Shown here: piece by piece, positions 24,448 to 31,477 of the stretch
How the letters are laid out: every line of letters starts with the position of its first letter
How positions within the stretch are numbered: position 1 is the stretch's first letter
DNA from: a virus
IMG/VR virus record: IMGVR_UViG_3300009431_000059
Span: 1 to 37,872 of that record
Reading direction: 5' to 3' (one strand)
Length of the DNA: 37,872 nt
Notes under the pieces: model-generated
Database searches by the model: none
Told to the model about the DNA's origin: nothing
What the model saw: the letters and a program-made list of their open reading frames with translations, nothing else
Made by a program: the position numbers and the translations under genes

Positions 24448-24534
24448 TATAATTATCTCTAACGCCAGAGTATAAAACCACCGAGCCTAAACTAGTGGGC
24501 GTAAAGCTTATTCACTCTACCCAATTACATTACT

Positions 24535-24563
24535 AGTATACTACATCTTTTTTATCTTGTCAA
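24535..24563 (-). promoter_or_regulatory. Consensus promoter for non-coding RNA
   Basis: TTGACA (24563-24558), 17 bases, TATACT (24540-24535), with GATGTAG directly before the -10. This is one of the two strongest promoter sequences in the genome, and it drives RNA with no protein gene for 600 bases. Confidence 0.85.
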
Positions 24564-24617
24564 TACTTTAATTTAATTATTTCTATTATAAACTCTTTCG
24601 TTTCAAAACCTGCTGTT

Positions 24618-24899
24618 TTATAAATATTCCTGAAAAACCTTAAGTCCCATCCTTTCATAAAAATTTTTTAGTTTTTCAAAGCTAATGCTCCCCTCTTCAG
24701 GTTTTGCTACAATTAATATTTCTCCTTGATAGCCAGTTTTTCTAATTTCAAATATAGCTTTTTTAATTAATTCCTTTGCTTTGTTCATTCTTCTGAACTC
24801 AGGCAAAACATATAAATTATAAATATGAAAATAATCTTCATCTGAGTCTTTTTCAAAAGAATATACACAGCTTCCATATTTATTTTTTATTCTTTTCAT
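24618..24899 (-). CDS. Small GNAT-like acetyltransferase
   Basis: A 93-residue protein starting directly after the MazG stop (TGA ATG). It has a short GNAT core: strand FHIYNLYVLPEFRRMNKAKE, where LPEFRRMNKAKELI is the acetyl-CoA binding beta4-alpha3 (usual R/Q-x-x-G-x-G/A) with Asn in place of the first Gly, then EILIVAKPEE and FYERMGLKVF, a typical GNAT end (FYE..GF). It lacks the first helices of full GNATs. Substrate unknown; phage GNATs can modify host proteins or RNA. Confidence 0.75.
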   Translation of the reverse strand: MKRIKNKYGSCVYSFEKDSDEDYFHIYNLYVLPEFRRMNKAKELIKKAIFEIRKTGYQGEILIVAKPEEGSISFEKLKNFYERMGLKVFQEYL

Positions 24900-25124
24900 T
24901 CATTCTTCCATCCCCTCCAACCATCTCTGAGCTACTGCTGCAACCTGCACTAGCTCTTCTTTCAAATTATCCACATCACCCTCCTGAATAGCTTTCGCAA
25001 CTTCTCCTACTTCTTCGACTAAGATCATCAGCTTTTCAGAATCAGTTTTCCCAAAGTTAGGATGCAGCTTGTTTTGTCTTTTTCTTTCAAAAAATATTAG
25101 TTCCTTGATTTTATTTTCTGTCAC
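24900..25124 (-). CDS. MazG-like nucleotide pyrophosphohydrolase
   Basis: A 74-residue protein starting at GTG 25124, with GGAGGAG upstream. The motif EEVGEVAKAIQEGD followed by LKEELVQVAAVAQRWLEGM is the MazG-like helical bundle (metal-binding Glu in EEVGE and EEL). Such single-domain phage MazG proteins hydrolyse NTPs or ppGpp-type alarmones. The second motif has Val-Gln where longer MazG have E..D, common in this short family. Confidence 0.82.
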   Translation of the reverse strand: MTENKIKELIFFERKRQNKLHPNFGKTDSEKLMILVEEVGEVAKAIQEGDVDNLKEELVQVAAVAQRWLEGMEE

Positions 25125-25157
25125 TTTCTCCTCCCCATTGTTCAGCTATTGCTTTCG

Positions 25158-25715
25158 CTATACCTGAAAAAGTTTTACTCCTGTTTTTTGTCTTTCTTTC
25201 CCACCTTTATTAAACCAATTTCCAGGAATTTTTGTAGATTCTGAAATATCTACTATATTTGTAGCTTTTAATTTTGGTAATCCTTTTAACCGAAATTGAG
25301 TCCTTTTTTTAAATGGATGACCAAATTGCCACGGTTGTATTATTTGAGAGTGTTTAGGTAAATTATATATAGTGCTTGGTAAGGGATTTTCTATTGCTAT
25401 TTTTTCAATAGGAGCAGTGAGTAGACTCATAAAAAAACCTTTTGCTATTAATCCTTTTGCTAATCTTTCTTGGTTTAATTTTTTTTTAGGATATAAATGT
25501 CTCGCTCCTGCATTACTTAGATAAGTGCAAGGCGGATGTGCTATCATCATATCCCAATGCTCTCTGTAAGCTACTTTTAAAGCATCGTCTTTTATATGCC
25601 ACTCTGGATGACCGCCACTGCATTCTATCAAATCACAGCTATATGCCTCGTGCCCTAATCTTCTTAATTCTATTGTTACAGCTTGGCTTTCTTCACACGC
25701 TACTAATATCTTCAC
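25158..25715 (-). CDS. SAM-dependent DNA methyltransferase-like protein (C5-type)
   Basis: A 185-residue protein. It opens with LVACEESQAVTIELRRLG, the AdoMet loop type common to phage C5-like methyltransferases, then SCDLIECSGGHPEWH. The catalytic-type motif is AHPPCTYLS with Cys63, and ENP at residues 109-111 is the counterpart of motif VI. Length is short: no clear target-recognition domain. Its start overlaps the VRR-NUC stop by 4 bases. It could protect phage DNA or act with the nuclease next to it. Confidence 0.75.
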   Translation of the reverse strand: MKILVACEESQAVTIELRRLGHEAYSCDLIECSGGHPEWHIKDDALKVAYREHWDMMIAHPPCTYLSNAGARHLYPKKKLNQERLAKGLIAKGFFMSLLTAPIEKIAIENPLPSTIYNLPKHSQIIQPWQFGHPFKKRTQFRLKGLPKLKATNIVDISESTKIPGNWFNKGGKERQKTGVKLFQV

Positions 25716-26491
25716 CCAACTACCTCCTTGACCTTCTCTAAGCTATCCACAACATATATCAAGCACCCGACCTTTCTCAACTGCTCTATAAATTCAACCT
25801 GAACTCCTGACAGCACCCCTGTGGGTGTTTTTATCTCCCAGAGGATATATTTACCATCTTTAACGCTCAAAATATCAGGAAATCCACGTGAATAGCTTTT
25901 ACCGCCCACTCTGCAGTTGTAGCTTGAGACATTTCTGCCCCTAACCCCATTGATCCTCATTGTTGCCCAACCTTTGCTGATCAAGTACTCAATTATTTCA
26001 TTTTGTATATCATGCTCTACCTGCTTTGTAGCAGCTTTTTTCTTTCTAGTGTAGTACTCACAAGGTATATTTTCCATACAAGGATTTGCCAGATATTTAT
26101 ATTCGCAATCTACACATTGTCCCCCTTTTTTTTGCATTCCTATCTCAATCATTTTACTTTTAATTCTTCTAATATCATTTTTTATTAAACCCCAATTAAC
26201 CCCTTGAAAATCTTTATAAACCGAACTACCTTTTCTTATAAATCTAACACAATTAAATATAAATTGTCTCATTGTATTGCCATGACTAAATCCTTCCCAG
26301 TCTTTATGTTCTGGGAATTTATTTAAAATATTTTTAGTAAATTCATCTTGGTAACAAACTTTGCTTTTGTTTATAAAAAACTTTGCCTCAATTCCTTCTT
26401 TTTCAAAACTTTTATCTATGTTATTTATTACTCCAATTAAGCTGTTAACTTGATCTATTCTTACCTGTCTGTCTGATAGTTTTATTTTCAT
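25712..26491 (-). CDS. VRR-NUC nuclease with Cys-rich N-terminal domain
   Basis: A 259-residue protein. Residues about 155-255 are VRR-NUC: EHDIQNEIIEYLISKGW, then RGFPDILSV (Asp) and YILWEIKTP (E-x-K), a PD-(D/E)xK active site, then QVEFIEQLRKVG. The N-terminal 150 residues are unusual: helical with a Cys cluster (CVDC, then C and C within 17 residues) likely to bind zinc. In phages VRR-NUC cuts branched or flap DNA. The ATGA overlap with the methyltransferase gene couples the two. Confidence 0.82.
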   Translation of the reverse strand: MKIKLSDRQVRIDQVNSLIGVINNIDKSFEKEGIEAKFFINKSKVCYQDEFTKNILNKFPEHKDWEGFSHGNTMRQFIFNCVRFIRKGSSVYKDFQGVNWGLIKNDIRRIKSKMIEIGMQKKGGQCVDCEYKYLANPCMENIPCEYYTRKKKAATKQVEHDIQNEIIEYLISKGWATMRINGVRGRNVSSYNCRVGGKSYSRGFPDILSVKDGKYILWEIKTPTGVLSGVQVEFIEQLRKVGCLIYVVDSLEKVKEVVG

Positions 26492-26878
26492 TTAAACCTC
26501 CTTCGTTAATTCTGGGTTTTCATGTATATTTCCTATAATTTTCAAATGCTTTCCAGGTTGCATTCCAGTATAGGATTTATATTTACTTGTACTTTTCAAG
26601 CCTAAACCACATTTTTTAGGTTGATATACAACTATATATTTTCCATTGTTTCTAGTGGATGATGGGTGCTTAAAATATACTATATCACCCTCATAAATTT
26701 CTTTTTCATCAATATCTTTAATGCCTGTATATTGTTCTTTCACACACTCTTCATACTCTCCAAAACTTTGAGATTCTGCTTTAAATCCTATTTTTTCACC
26801 ATGTTCAGATTTGTTTAAATCTAAAATTTCAAACTCTTTTCTTTCTTTATCCCAAAATCTAAATTTAATATACCTCAT
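26492..26878 (-). CDS. YopX-family protein
   Basis: A 128-residue protein with the full YopX pattern: MRYIKFRFWDKERKEF at the start, EQYTGIKDIDEKEIYEGDIV in the middle, and IGNIHENPEL near the end. The family occurs in many low-GC phages; its function is not known, though the fold binds like a beta-barrel. It starts after GAGGTG and sits one base before the VRR-NUC gene. Confidence 0.92.
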   Translation of the reverse strand: MRYIKFRFWDKERKEFEILDLNKSEHGEKIGFKAESQSFGEYEECVKEQYTGIKDIDEKEIYEGDIVYFKHPSSTRNNGKYIVVYQPKKCGLGLKSTSKYKSYTGMQPGKHLKIIGNIHENPELTKEV

Positions 26879-26901
26879 TATTTAACACCTCTTCCCTTGG
26901 G

Positions 26902-27246
26902 TTAAGAATGTTTTTGTTTTAACACAAATTTAAACCCAATTTTATACTTTTTCAAATATTTATTAATTCTTTTAATCATTAATATACCTTCTTCCTTAAA
27001 TGACGTTTTTGATTTTTCATTATACATATGCTTGAAAGTTTTTATATACGTCCATTCATCGTTTTTATAAAAATACATTAAGAACAACCATATGCTATTA
27101 GAAGATATATCAAAAAGAACCCCTAAACTCTCCGCTTCATCATTAGAACATATATCAAACATCTCATTTATTATAATTTCACGTTCTGTTATATCAATTA
27201 AAACCTTATCATCACATTTCACCCTAATTACCTCCTCGTAGTTCAA
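26902..27246 (-). CDS. Hypothetical protein, likely frameshifted at its N-terminus
   Basis: A 114-residue frame from TTG 27246, but the coding pattern begins upstream: the same frame reads on as NTYDTFDIRAVISRSAIDEL back to about 27310, while an ATG at 27328 is in another frame. The two are joined if a six-A run (27308-27313) had five A, which gives an N-terminus MSRQNKNTYDTF. Either a sequencing error, a true frameshift or slippage. Product mostly alpha/beta and acidic, unrecognised. Confidence 0.6.
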   Translation of the reverse strand: MNYEEVIRVKCDDKVLIDITEREIIINEMFDICSNDEAESLGVLFDISSNSIWLFLMYFYKNDEWTYIKTFKHMYNEKSKTSFKEEGILMIKRINKYLKKYKIGFKFVLKQKHS

Positions 27247-27334
27247 TTTTAATTCATCTATTGCACTTCTGCTTATAACTGCACGAATATCAAAAGTATC
27301 ATATGTATTTTTTATTTTGTCTGCTCATTATATT

Positions 27335-27562
27335 CTACTTTTTTAAAATATATTTCATTCTAATATATTCTATCAACTTCTTATTTTTCTCTCTATATAA
27401 TTCATCTTTTGATATTGTTTTAGAATCTAAGATGTCACAACTTCCCTCAATTCCTTCTTTTTATATCTTTTCTGGTCAAAGAATACACAATAAACAAGAG
27501 TCTTTCCAGTCAGTAGTTTTATTAGTAATAACATTAATTTAATTATAAGTATCTTCATTCAA
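27335..27562 (-). pseudogene. Decayed small gene
   Basis: A frame beginning at TTG 27562 reads as normal phage coding over about 75 codons (TTDWKDSCLLCIL, then GIEGSCDILDSKTISKDELY to the stop at 27335), but has stops at 27539-27541, 27476-27478 and 27461-27463. Codon use is typical of the genome, unlike the overlapping 43-codon frame from ATG 27558, which I think is chance. Cys-rich beginning suggests another zinc protein. Confidence 0.45.
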
Positions 27563-27812
27563 TCACCTCGTAACTATGCAACATACAAACATGTCCAATT
27601 CTAATATCAGTAGCAGGTCCACTACTTTTTCCTAATAACTCACATTTATAATAATGTTTGCCATTACAATTTTTATTAACTAAGAATTTACAATTCTTAC
27701 ACTTTTGATGCCCAGTGCTTTTTATGTAATTATTTCTAATCTTCCAAGCCTGATATTTTGATATCTTTGCTTTTTTCTTAGCTTCCTTCACATTACAATC
27801 AAATAGTTGCAT
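27555..27812 (-). CDS. Small Cys-rich (zinc-knuckle) protein
   Basis: An 85-residue protein. Residues 37-75 hold a Cys pattern: KCKNCKFL, NKNCNG, YKCELLG and GHVCMLHSYE, with His nearby, giving two likely zinc sites. The first 30 residues are basic helices, able to bind DNA. AAGGAGA precedes ATG 27812 within the end of the upstream gene. Unknown function; similar small Cys proteins are common in phage accessory regions. Confidence 0.6.
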   Translation of the reverse strand: MQLFDCNVKEAKKKAKISKYQAWKIRNNYIKSTGHQKCKNCKFLVNKNCNGKHYYKCELLGKSSGPATDIRIGHVCMLHSYEVIE

Positions 27813-28356
27813 TTCTCCTCCTAAATTCTCTATTTAAAATATCCCTAAAAATAATACACTTTTCAAAATTTTCATCTTTGATTTCTTTGTAAAGCTCATT
27901 TTTAATCCTAAATTCTCTATACTCTGATGATTTTTTATGCTTCCATCCTTCCAAGTCAAATTCAGTTTTCTTTTTTTCTTCTTCATTGACAGTAACATTT
28001 TTGGTTTTACTTTTTATTTCTTTAATTAAGCAGTTTATGACTTTTTGCATTCTTTTTTGATCTAAATAACTATATTTTTCTACATTTCTTTTGAATATCA
28101 TGAATTTAATTAGACTACTAGATAATTCCAACTTAAATTCAATTAAGTCTGAATTAATTCCAACTCTACTATTTCCAACTAAACTTTTATAATTCTTAAA
28201 ATCTTCTGGATCAATACTTACATCAAAACTCAATTTTTTATCTAAAACTTTAATTAAGTTATTAAAAATTTGCCTATTTCCCTGTGGTTTTTTTGTTCTG
28301 AAAAAAACTTCTCTTGAGTTGTTATAAAAATCAACTTTTATTTGTTTTGTTTTCAA
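27799..28356 (-). CDS. Hypothetical basic protein
   Basis: A 185-residue protein starting at TTG 28356, which overlaps the upstream stop (TTGA). It is Lys/Asn/Ile-rich with Lys about 18% and a Lys-Glu-rich middle; no motif recognised. It begins MKTKQIKVDFYNNSREVFF and ends with an Arg-rich helix. Its overlapping start suggests coupled expression with the zinc-ribbon protein before it. Confidence 0.55.
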   Translation of the reverse strand: MKTKQIKVDFYNNSREVFFRTKKPQGNRQIFNNLIKVLDKKLSFDVSIDPEDFKNYKSLVGNSRVGINSDLIEFKLELSSSLIKFMIFKRNVEKYSYLDQKRMQKVINCLIKEIKSKTKNVTVNEEEKKKTEFDLEGWKHKKSSEYREFRIKNELYKEIKDENFEKCIIFRDILNREFRRRNATI

Positions 28357-28964
28357 GTTTGCTCTTTTGTATAAATCTCTTTTATTCTCTTTTTTTCCAT
28401 TTTTTTAATATAATTTTTACTATATTCTGTTTTGTCATCTTTTAATGGCACAAATTTAGCTTCTCCACACTTTTCACATTTATAATAATTAGAATATTTC
28501 GATAAATGATATCTTGGATCATAGTCGTGTTCGAAGTTTTCAGTATTTAAAAACCAGGAATGTTTTTTATCTTCACACTTTTCTTTTTTTATAGTATACC
28601 ATTCGTGTTGGTAGTCATATTCAATATCAAAATGTTTATAACACTCTTCACATTCATATTCTGCTTCCTCTTGCCCTTCGTCAAAATAATAATGCAAATC
28701 ACCTAATTCTTTTAAGCAATAGGGGCAAACTGGATCACTGACCATGTCCAAATCAACTTCTCTTGCTTTCTCTTTGTACTCGTTGTAGTTGTTTAATACA
28801 CCCTTGTCCCATTCTTCATATTCCTCTTTTAACTCTTCTTTTTCCTCTTGATCCAATTCCTCAAATTCATCTTTCGTTAAGCACTCCACATCTTTTAAGT
28901 ACTCTTCAAAAGTTTCATAATATATTTCATCATTATGCTCTTTCCATTCTTCAAATGTAAACAT
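28353..28964 (-). CDS. Acidic protein with zinc ribbons
   Basis: A 203-residue protein. Residues 1-70 are very acidic (runs such as EELDQEEKEELKEEYEEW), possibly DNA-mimicking. Then CPYC (about 80) and CEEC (about 106) form one ribbon, and CEKCGEAKF (about 165) a second half. The start ATG 28964 follows the upstream stop directly. An acidic plus zinc layout is unusual and might suit an inhibitor of a DNA-binding host protein; this is inference. Confidence 0.6.
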   Translation of the reverse strand: MFTFEEWKEHNDEIYYETFEEYLKDVECLTKDEFEELDQEEKEELKEEYEEWDKGVLNNYNEYKEKAREVDLDMVSDPVCPYCLKELGDLHYYFDEGQEEAEYECEECYKHFDIEYDYQHEWYTIKKEKCEDKKHSWFLNTENFEHDYDPRYHLSKYSNYYKCEKCGEAKFVPLKDDKTEYSKNYIKKMEKKRIKEIYTKEQT

Positions 28965-29057
28965 TTATTCCTCCTCATTATATTTCCATGTTTTTTTACA
29001 AATTTCATAAAACTTACAAATATCTTTGCATTTGCCTTTTTTGTTGCAATTACTCAC
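28965..29057 (-). CDS. 30-residue Cys-rich peptide
   Basis: A short ORF from GTG 29057 (AGGAT upstream) to TAA immediately before the next gene's ATG. The product has Cys at positions 4, 10, 14 and 20 amid Lys residues (CNKKGKCKDICKFYEIC), suitable for one metal site. Its stop merges with the AGGAGG of the next gene, as in true coupled genes. Too short to classify. Confidence 0.4.
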   Translation of the reverse strand: MSNCNKKGKCKDICKFYEICKKTWKYNEEE

Positions 29058-29094
29058 TCTAATCCAAATCCTTTCAATGAAATCCTAGTTTTAT

Positions 29095-29412
29095 TTACAC
29101 TACTTCTTCAAAATTTATAATTAAAAATCCGTTTCCGAACTCATAAGCCAACTTACCTTTCTGGACTGCTTGTTTAAAATTTGCGTTTGGGTTAGGATAA
29201 ACGCCACATTTAACCCATTCCTCGAAAATTAAATCACCATGCTTAAATTGTTGTTTTGTAAAAGAATCATCTAAGTTTTCAACAAAAGTATCATACCCTA
29301 AATCAGAATCTAATTTAGTAGAAACTGTACCACCTAATATTTCATCAAGTTTTTCCAGTTCTTCGTCAAAGTTGTCATCAGTTAAAATCGTATTACTGTA
29401 TTTCAATTTCAT
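29095..29412 (-). CDS. Hypothetical acidic protein
   Basis: A 105-residue protein from ATG 29412 (GTG 29415 and TTG 29406 are also possible). Acidic in the first half (DDNFDEELEKLDEIL), alpha/beta in the rest with an end GFLIINFEEVV. No recognised family. Belongs to the replication operon. Confidence 0.55.
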   Translation of the reverse strand: MKLKYSNTILTDDNFDEELEKLDEILGGTVSTKLDSDLGYDTFVENLDDSFTKQQFKHGDLIFEEWVKCGVYPNPNANFKQAVQKGKLAYEFGNGFLIINFEEVV

Positions 29413-29441
29413 CACCCTTTTTAAATTTATGGTTTGTTTTA

Positions 29442-29639
29442 TTATAGCATTTCCACATCATCCACGTGTGCTTTACATCCCTTACACTCTTCGGCGGTTG
29501 AATCTGTCTGCAAATCTACCAGACCAAAACAGAACACTCTATTGTCTTCTGACCCATATTCACCCGTTGTAGTTTTAGCCCCAATACAGTGCTTGTCTAA
29601 TTTCTTACCTCTTAACTGTGACCTATTTATTTTTTTCAT
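29442..29639 (-). CDS. Small hypothetical protein with Cys residues
   Basis: ATG 29639 follows AGGAGAT by about 8 bases and the DnaC-like stop by one base, giving 65 residues. It has Cys at the ends of short segments (KHCIG, VFCFGL, ECKGCKA), which may form a zinc site with CKGC. Function unknown. Confidence 0.6.
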   Translation of the reverse strand: MKKINRSQLRGKKLDKHCIGAKTTTGEYGSEDNRVFCFGLVDLQTDSTAEECKGCKAHVDDVEML

Positions 29640-29640
29640 A

Positions 29641-30441
29641 TCAAAACATCTCCTCTCTGTTCTTTCCTCTCCTGCTTTCCCAGTCAAAAACAAAATCAAT
29701 ACAAATTTCTTTGATTCTATCAATTATCTTATCAGATCCATTAAATTTTAAATGATTTGCAAGCTCTTTAAGATTGTTATTTGTACTCACAATCAATTTT
29801 ACATTGTTCATGTATATTTGATTAACTAAGTTGTATAGCTTCTCTCTAGCAAACTCTGACAGCTTCTCAGAGCCTAAATCATCCAATACTACCAAGTCAA
29901 CTTCACTAACTGCTTTAAGTAACTTTGTTTCAAGTGCTTTGTCTTCTGAATCTTTGTCAAAACTATCAGTTATCATTCTCAAGTATGAACTCACATTCCA
30001 ACAAAGACAAGTTTTGTTTCTTTCTTGCAGTTCATTAATAATGCAGTTAGTATAATAAGTTTTTCCAGTTCCAGGGATTCCACTCATTAAAATGCCAACC
30101 CTTTTATTTTCAAAATCATCAAACTTTTTGCAAAAATTATAAAATCTTTTTCTGTAAGCTTCTTCTTTTTCAGTTTTAGTATTGCTAATTTTAAAAGTGT
30201 TACTCTCAAAGTTTTTATCAAAGATGCTCATTTTAGAATATTTTTTTACTTTTGCTTGAATTCTTTCTCTGTGCTCACATTTACACTCAAGACTAGATTC
30301 AAATTGATAATCATGCGGTATATATGTTTTAACTGCATTGCATTTTGGGCATCTTGATATTATCTTGCTGCAAGCTCCTTCAATATCTTTTATTTCAAGT
30401 TGAATTTCTGAAACCTTAATCAATTGAATCCCACCCTCCAT
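29641..30441 (-). CDS. DnaC-like helicase loader ATPase
   Basis: Start uncertain: ATG 30441, or TTG 30423 which has GGAGGG 11 bases upstream; ATG 30489 is unlikely. Residues near 30-55 carry CPKC and CKC, the zinc site of phage DnaC/DnaI-type loaders. Walker A is GIPGTGKT, Walker B VVLDDLGSE, sensor-1 IVSTNN, and the arginine finger near DRIKE. It places the host DnaB-type helicase on origin DNA, working with the DnaD-like initiator just upstream. Confidence 0.9.
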   Translation of the reverse strand: MEGGIQLIKVSEIQLEIKDIEGACSKIISRCPKCNAVKTYIPHDYQFESSLECKCEHRERIQAKVKKYSKMSIFDKNFESNTFKISNTKTEKEEAYRKRFYNFCKKFDDFENKRVGILMSGIPGTGKTYYTNCIINELQERNKTCLCWNVSSYLRMITDSFDKDSEDKALETKLLKAVSEVDLVVLDDLGSEKLSEFAREKLYNLVNQIYMNNVKLIVSTNNNLKELANHLKFNGSDKIIDRIKEICIDFVFDWESRRGKNREEMF

Positions 30442-31222
30442 ATACTTTTTTTTCTTCAACTTCTTCTTCAACCTCTTGATAGTTTTCATCTAGGTAATCT
30501 ATATATCCTGAGTTGAAAAAAGTAGATCCATTCTGATATTTCAACTCAGGAAAATCTTTTTTTCTATTCTTAACATCTTTGATATACCTCTCAATGCATC
30601 TTTCTAATTCTTCACCTAATTTAAACAATCTTTTTTTAGAAGCATCTTTGATAGTGCCTTTCCCTTTTTTTAGTGGATACATTTTCCAAATTTTTTCGAA
30701 AAAAGAGTCAATATGTTCTGTACTTTCTTTTTCTTTTACTTTACTTTCCTTTACTTTCTTTTTACTTTGTTGATTAATGTCTACATTTAAGCATAAAATG
30801 CATACATTTACTTTTTCAATGTTGTATTTAGATGTTATGTCAACCAATAAATATTCTTGTAAAAACTCAATTTCTTTTCTTCTTTCAGTAGCACTACAGT
30901 AGTTGGACTGTATTCTTTCTGATGTTAAAATGCTGTATTTTTCATATAATTCTTTGTTGAACAATCCTTTTTCAATGCAATCATTTAACACTAAAATGTA
31001 TACATCGTATTCTACATTGTTATCATCAGAAAATAAAATGTTAAAATCTTCATCTATTTGCAGATAATATCCATTTTCTCTATAGACTTCTTCAAGCAAT
31101 CTTAAAAAAATTGCATAACCTAAAAGTCCATGTTTAGCTTTTATTATTTTTATCTTTTTATCTTGCAGCATATCTACGTCATGGCTAAAGTAGTCTATTC
31201 CTACTTTCCCTTTTCTAGCCAT
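30416..31222 (-). CDS. Replication initiator, Lin1244/Lin1753 (DUF4373) N-terminal, DnaD-like
   Basis: A 268-residue protein. The N-terminal winged-helix part (GIDYFSHDVDMLQDKKIKII) is the DUF4373 pattern of phage initiators, with KHGLLGYAIFLRLLEEVYRENGYYL following. A Lys/Glu-rich linker leads to a C-terminal YPLKKGKGT... region seen in DnaD-like primosome proteins. It overlaps the DnaC-like gene, the usual initiator-loader pair. The origin may lie in or near this gene, but I see no iterons. Confidence 0.85.
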   Translation of the reverse strand: MARKGKVGIDYFSHDVDMLQDKKIKIIKAKHGLLGYAIFLRLLEEVYRENGYYLQIDEDFNILFSDDNNVEYDVYILVLNDCIEKGLFNKELYEKYSILTSERIQSNYCSATERRKEIEFLQEYLLVDITSKYNIEKVNVCILCLNVDINQQSKKKVKESKVKEKESTEHIDSFFEKIWKMYPLKKGKGTIKDASKKRLFKLGEELERCIERYIKDVKNRKKDFPELKYQNGSTFFNSGYIDYLDENYQEVEEEVEEKKVYGGWDSID

Positions 31223-31223
31223 A

Positions 31224-31376
31224 TTAAACCACCAACTTTTTTAGCGTTACTACTCCATTTTTTTCTTCCCATATTATTCGGTCTTTTTTTTCTAGCTTCA
31301 TTTTTTTAACTATCTCTTTTGGAATAGATGTAGTGTTTTGATTTCCGTTAACTTCTTGTACTTTAGTTAATAGCAT
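31224..31376 (-). CDS. AbrB/MazE-type transition-state regulator
   Basis: A 50-residue protein from ATG 31376 with GGAGGGG upstream. It reads as a single swapped-hairpin unit: TKVQEVNGNQNTTSIPKEIV followed by KKMKLEKKDRIIWEEKNGVV. The SIP-K-E-I-x-K pattern is diagnostic of SpoVT/AbrB. It is the first gene of the replication operon and may repress the promoter 23 bases upstream. Confidence 0.85.
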   Translation of the reverse strand: MLLTKVQEVNGNQNTTSIPKEIVKKMKLEKKDRIIWEEKNGVVTLKKLVV

Positions 31377-31398
31377 AAAATCCCCTCCTCTCATTTAC

Positions 31399-31427
31399 AG
31401 TATACTATATAATAACATTAATGTCAA
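31399..31427 (-). promoter_or_regulatory. Replication-operon promoter
   Basis: TTGACA (31427-31422), 17 bases, TATACT (31404-31399). The spacer ends TATAG, close to the TGTAG of the other phage promoters. It follows the hairpin at 31451-31477 and precedes the AbrB gene by 22 bases. Confidence 0.9.
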
Positions 31428-31450
31428 TAATAAAATTAATTTATTTCATA

Positions 31451-31477
31451 AAGAAAGCGGATTTCTCCGCCTTTCTT
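31451..31477 (-). terminator. Probable terminator of early operon
   Basis: AAGAAAG-CGG (31451-31460) pairs with CCG-CTTTCTT (31467-31477) with one bulge over a 6-base loop. On the minus strand only a short T run follows, so it is a moderate terminator, or a bidirectional one. Confidence 0.6.

Larger units (their letters stand above)
23913..24528 (-). ncRNA. Candidate large structured RNA (about 615 nt; ROOL/GOLLD-like or new)
   Basis: Transcribed from the consensus promoter at 24535-24563. Structure seen: a hairpin with GAAA tetraloop (24242-24255), AACTA/TAGTT (24226-24240), TTG/CAA (24216-24225), a 5+4-bp hairpin (24081-24105), a GAGA tetraloop hairpin (24051-24064), and an 8-bp long-range pairing of 24076-24083 with 24002-24009 enclosing it. 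Stacked GNRA hairpins, phage context and a tRNA-like neighbour fit known large ornate phage RNAs such as ROOL or GOLLD, but I cannot align it to either. An internal terminator at 24410-24447 may instead split it. Confidence 0.55.
23901..24617. other. 717-base region without a protein gene
   Basis: No ORF with a ribosome site is seen on either strand. It holds, on the minus strand, a consensus promoter, a strong terminator about 120 nt later, a tRNA-like element, at least seven further hairpins, and a 15-bp hairpin before the holin-like gene. Gene packing elsewhere is so tight that this gap alone marks it as functional RNA or an origin. Confidence 0.85.

Noticed and set aside
26003-26188. Hydrophobic plus-strand ORF as a membrane protein
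   Set aside because: It is the antisense of the VRR-NUC gene; hydrophobic antisense frames are expected opposite Lys/Glu-rich coding.
27427-27558. 43-codon ORF starting ATGA after the Cys-rich gene
   Set aside because: Codon use is unlike the genome and the overlapping -1 frame is more coding-like though interrupted; I prefer the decayed-gene reading.
30441-30489. Upstream ATG 30489 for the DnaC-like gene
   Set aside because: It would add a Lys-rich stretch with no ribosome site, deep in the upstream gene.
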